Positions 4,698 to 6,459 of a DNA stretch of 6,459 bases are shown here, piece by piece. Under the pieces are notes generated by a model that was given only the letters and a program-made list of their open reading frames with translations, had not been told where the DNA came from and ran no database searches. This DNA is from Planctomycetota bacterium (GTDB taxonomy: Bacteria; Planctomycetota; UBA1135), in assembly GCA_002746235.1 (NCBI GenBank), contig NVWJ01000002.1, positions 277,693-284,151 on the forward strand, given 5' to 3'. Positions within the stretch are counted from its first letter, which is position 1. Every line of letters begins with the position of its first letter. Both the position numbers and the translations under genes were made by a program.

Positions 4698-6245
4698 TTA
4701 CAGATCGAAAGAAATGCCCTGAGCCAGCGGCAAGTCCTCGCCCCAGTTCACCGTGTTGGTCTGACGTCGCATGTAAGCCTTCCATGCATCGGAGCCGGAT
4801 TCGCGGCCGCCACCAGTTTCCTTTTCACCACCGAATGCACCACCAATCTCAGCACCAGAAGTACCGATGTTCACGTTAGCGATTCCACAATCAGAACCTA
4901 TCGCGCTGAGGAACTTCTCTGCAAGGCGCATGTTGAGGGTGAAGATAGAAGAACTTAGGCCTTGCGGGACATCGTTGTGAAGCTTGATCGCTTCATCGAG
5001 GTCCTCGACTTCAATGATGTAAAGGATCGGGCCGAAGGTTTCGTGCTGCACGATATCCCAGTGGTTCTTGGCAGTTGCAATGACTGGAGTCATGTAGTGA
5101 CCGCCTTCACATCCTTCTGGTGTGACGCGTTCGCCACCGCACAGAATCTCACCACCTTCCTTCTTCACAGCTTCGACGGCATCCATGACACCTTGTACGG
5201 CAGCAGCATCGGAGAGTGGTCCCATGAGAGTGTTGTCGGCGAGTGGATGGCCGATTTGCACACCCTTATAGAGCTCGAGCAAACGGTTGACCAAGGTGTC
5301 CTTCACACCTTTTTGCACCAATACGCGACGCGTGGAAGTACAGCGCTGTCCGGCAGTGCCTACTGCGCCAAAAGCGATGGCGCGCGAGGCCATTTCTAGG
5401 TCGGCATCGTCCAAAACAATGCATGCGTTGTTACCACCAAGCTCCAACAAGCTTTTGCCGAATCGCTCGGCAACCTTGGCACCCACAATCTTGCCCATGC
5501 GGCAAGAACCAGTCGCGCTGATTAACGGGAAACGCTTATCGCCAGTCATGGCTTCGCCGATTTCCAAGTCTGGACCGACGATCAGGGAGATCAAAGCACC
5601 GAAACCTGCCGGCTCCAAAACCTTGGCGCAAACCTTAGTCATGGCAATCGCAGTTAAAGGAGTCTTCCAGCTTGGCTTCCAAACCGTTGCGTCGCCGCAG
5701 ATCAAAGCCAACATGGAGTTCCATGCCCAAACTGCAGATGGAAAGTTAAACGCGGAGATCACGCCGACCAAACCGATCGGGTGGTACTGCTCGCGCATGG
5801 CATGTTGCGGGCGCTCGGAGTGCAAAGACAAACCGTAGAGCATGCGCGACTGGCCAACCGCAAAGTCTGCAATGTCGATGGCCTCTTGCACCTCGCCCAA
5901 ACCTTCCTGCAAGATCTTGCCCATTTCGAGGGTGACCAACTTGCCCAAAGGCTCCTTGTACTTGCGCATTTCCATTCCGCACTGACGCACGTATTCGCCG
6001 CGCTGTGGTGCTGGAAGTTCACGCCAACGCAAGAAAGCTTCCTGAGCGGCTTCCATCACCTGCTCATACTCCTTAAGAGTCGCTTGCTTTACGCGGCCGA
6101 TTTCTTCGCCGGTGGCTGGGCTGACAACAGGGAGTTCTTCTCCCGAACAGTCAAGCCATTTGCCAGCATAGGCGCCAGAATGCAATCCTTCCAAGCCGAA
6201 TTCGGCCAGGAATGACAAGTCCAATGAGGTCGTGGTTGTGGTCAT
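4698..6245 (-). CDS. amaB: ALDH7-family aldehyde dehydrogenase (antiquitin-like; probable alpha-aminoadipic semialdehyde dehydrogenase)
   Basis: A 515-residue cytoplasmic NAD(P)-dependent enzyme, predicted to oxidise alpha-aminoadipic semialdehyde (the open form of piperideine-6-carboxylate) to alpha-aminoadipate in lysine/pipecolate catabolism (EC 1.2.1.31). Counting from the chosen ATG, the catalytic residues fall where the family has them: Asn167 in 'SAFNFPSAVW', general base Glu268 in 'LLELGGNNA', and nucleophile Cys302 in 'AGQRCTSTRR'. Glu121 in 'GEVQEAIDI' and Arg301 match the pair that recognises the aminoadipate end in human ALDH7A1. 'ATGSCRMG' (244-251) and 'HETFGPILY' (401-409) are conserved ALDH segments; 'TSGAEIGGAFGGEKETGGGR' (462-481) and 'GSDAWKAYMRR' (484-494) are ALDH7 hallmarks. 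The frame stays open to 6323, but an upstream start would place the promoter inside the gene and overlap the divergent gene, so 6245 is preferred. No other lysine-degradation gene lies beside it. The symbol follows Pseudomonas AmaB and is a functional guess. Confidence 0.92.
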   Translation of the reverse strand: MTTTTTSLDLSFLAEFGLEGLHSGAYAGKWLDCSGEELPVVSPATGEEIGRVKQATLKEYEQVMEAAQEAFLRWRELPAPQRGEYVRQCGMEMRKYKEPLGKLVTLEMGKILQEGLGEVQEAIDIADFAVGQSRMLYGLSLHSERPQHAMREQYHPIGLVGVISAFNFPSAVWAWNSMLALICGDATVWKPSWKTPLTAIAMTKVCAKVLEPAGFGALISLIVGPDLEIGEAMTGDKRFPLISATGSCRMGKIVGAKVAERFGKSLLELGGNNACIVLDDADLEMASRAIAFGAVGTAGQRCTSTRRVLVQKGVKDTLVNRLLELYKGVQIGHPLADNTLMGPLSDAAAVQGVMDAVEAVKKEGGEILCGGERVTPEGCEGGHYMTPVIATAKNHWDIVQHETFGPILYIIEVEDLDEAIKLHNDVPQGLSSSIFTLNMRLAEKFLSAIGSDCGIANVNIGTSGAEIGGAFGGEKETGGGRESGSDAWKAYMRRQTNTVNWGEDLPLAQGISFDL

Positions 6246-6255
6246 GGAACCGGCC

Positions 6256-6284
6256 ATTCTACAAAAAACCACACCCTCTGCTAA
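6256..6284 (-). promoter_or_regulatory. Predicted sigma-70-type promoter for the aldehyde dehydrogenase gene
   Basis: On the minus strand, -35 TTAGCA (6284-6279; 4 of 6 matches to TTGACA), a 17-bp spacer containing a T6 run, and -10 TAGAAT (6261-6256; 5 of 6 matches to TATAAT). The -10 lies 10 bp before ATG 6245, so the mRNA would have almost no leader. This agrees with the absence of a clear Shine-Dalgarno and is a reason for not accepting the longer upstream start. Confidence 0.5.
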
Positions 6285-6306
6285 GCTGGGAATCCCCTGT
6301 TCCATC

Positions 6307-6459
6307 ATGGAAATCCTCACCATCCTTACCCTAAGCCTGGGCCTCGCTCAAGGCACACCTCAACAACCTCCGGTCAAAGACCTGCTGAAGATTCCGGTCG
6401 CCAGCGTGGAGGATTATCAAGAGCTGCAACGCCTTCTCGAAGATGTCGATGACCACCAT
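6307..6459 (+). CDS. N-terminus of an exported protein, cut by the window edge
   Basis: An open frame runs from ATG 6307 to the last base, with 51 codons and no stop. It begins with a likely signal peptide, 'MEILTILTLSLGLAQG' (1-16), lacking a positive n-region, then a Pro/Gln-rich spacer ('TPQQPP', 17-22) and a mixed alpha/beta start, 'VASVEDYQELQRLLEDVDDH' (31-50). This last stretch faintly recalls the pro-segment of M14 zinc carboxypeptidases, where short '(V)xVxs..el..L' units precede the peptidase domain; that is only a hint. It is transcribed away from the aldehyde dehydrogenase gene across a 61-bp gap. No clear Shine-Dalgarno precedes the ATG. The coding call rests on the signal-peptide pattern and continued openness. 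The function cannot be set without the rest. Confidence 0.62.
   Translation, partial: MEILTILTLSLGLAQGTPQQPPVKDLLKIPVASVEDYQELQRLLEDVDDHH

Noticed and set aside
4685..4700. Exact tandem 8-bp repeat AATCTTTA x2 covering the aldehyde dehydrogenase stop codon
   Set aside because: It is only two short AT-rich copies, easily explained by slippage; there is no sign of a binding array or integration site.
5781..6215. Long plus-strand open frame opposite the aldehyde dehydrogenase gene
   Set aside because: It is a shadow of a strongly conserved coding sequence; the translation has no recognisable domain or signal, and the family match on the other strand is unambiguous. The same applies to the frames at 4962-5399 and 5287-5838.
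6246..6323. Upstream extension of the aldehyde dehydrogenase by 26 residues (or 4 residues from ATG 6257)
   Set aside because: The extension would include the predicted promoter and overlap the divergent gene start. ALDH7 family numbering (Asn167, Glu268, Cys302) fits the ATG at 6245 exactly.
1..6459. Mobile element, phage, CRISPR or RNA genes
   Set aside because: No transposase, integrase, spaced repeats, terminal inverted repeats or tRNA/rRNA-like segments were seen on reading both strands.

Overview
The window looks like chromosomal DNA from a Gram-negative, moderate-GC bacterium. A partial outer-membrane beta-barrel, a lipoprotein and several signal peptides imply a periplasm. Three traits fit Planctomycetota or a nearby phylum best: a FecR-like protein of the 'DLGCQY' type fused to a short cytoplasmic region, a secreted arylsulfotransferase-like propeller with an 'LQALGYVDY' segment, and a small exported protein of unknown function tied to an ECF sigma factor. 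This is inference from protein style, and no rRNA or other marker is present.

Layout, left half (+ strand). The 3' end of a beta-barrel gene (1-345) closes with a textbook intrinsic terminator (362-395). A membrane acyltransferase-3 gene (443-1426) and a lipoprotein arylsulfotransferase-like propeller gene (1451-2662) follow, 24 bp apart and probably cotranscribed. Both products would work at the cell envelope. The propeller gene's stop codon overlaps the end of the opposing FecR gene by 11 bp.

Middle (- strand, read right to left from 4604 to 2652). This is a tightly packed operon: an exported protein of unknown function (242 aa), an ECF sigma factor starting with TTG inside the end of the first gene, and a membrane FecR-family protein starting with GTG in a 4-bp GTGA overlap. 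The most striking non-coding signal sits just upstream. A 65-nt long-stem hairpin (4606-4670) buries the Shine-Dalgarno of the first gene and ends one base before its ATG. This suggests that translation of the whole sigma/FecR module is controlled at RNA level.

Right end. A full-length, very well conserved ALDH7/antiquitin-type aldehyde dehydrogenase (6245-4698, -), predicted alpha-aminoadipic semialdehyde dehydrogenase of lysine catabolism, lies upstream of the hairpin on the same strand. A 61-bp divergent intergenic region separates it from the start of another exported protein (6307 onward, +), cut by the window edge. No tRNA, rRNA, insertion sequence, CRISPR array or phage gene was seen. 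The strongest candidate for something undescribed is the hairpin-gated unknown protein/ECF/FecR operon.
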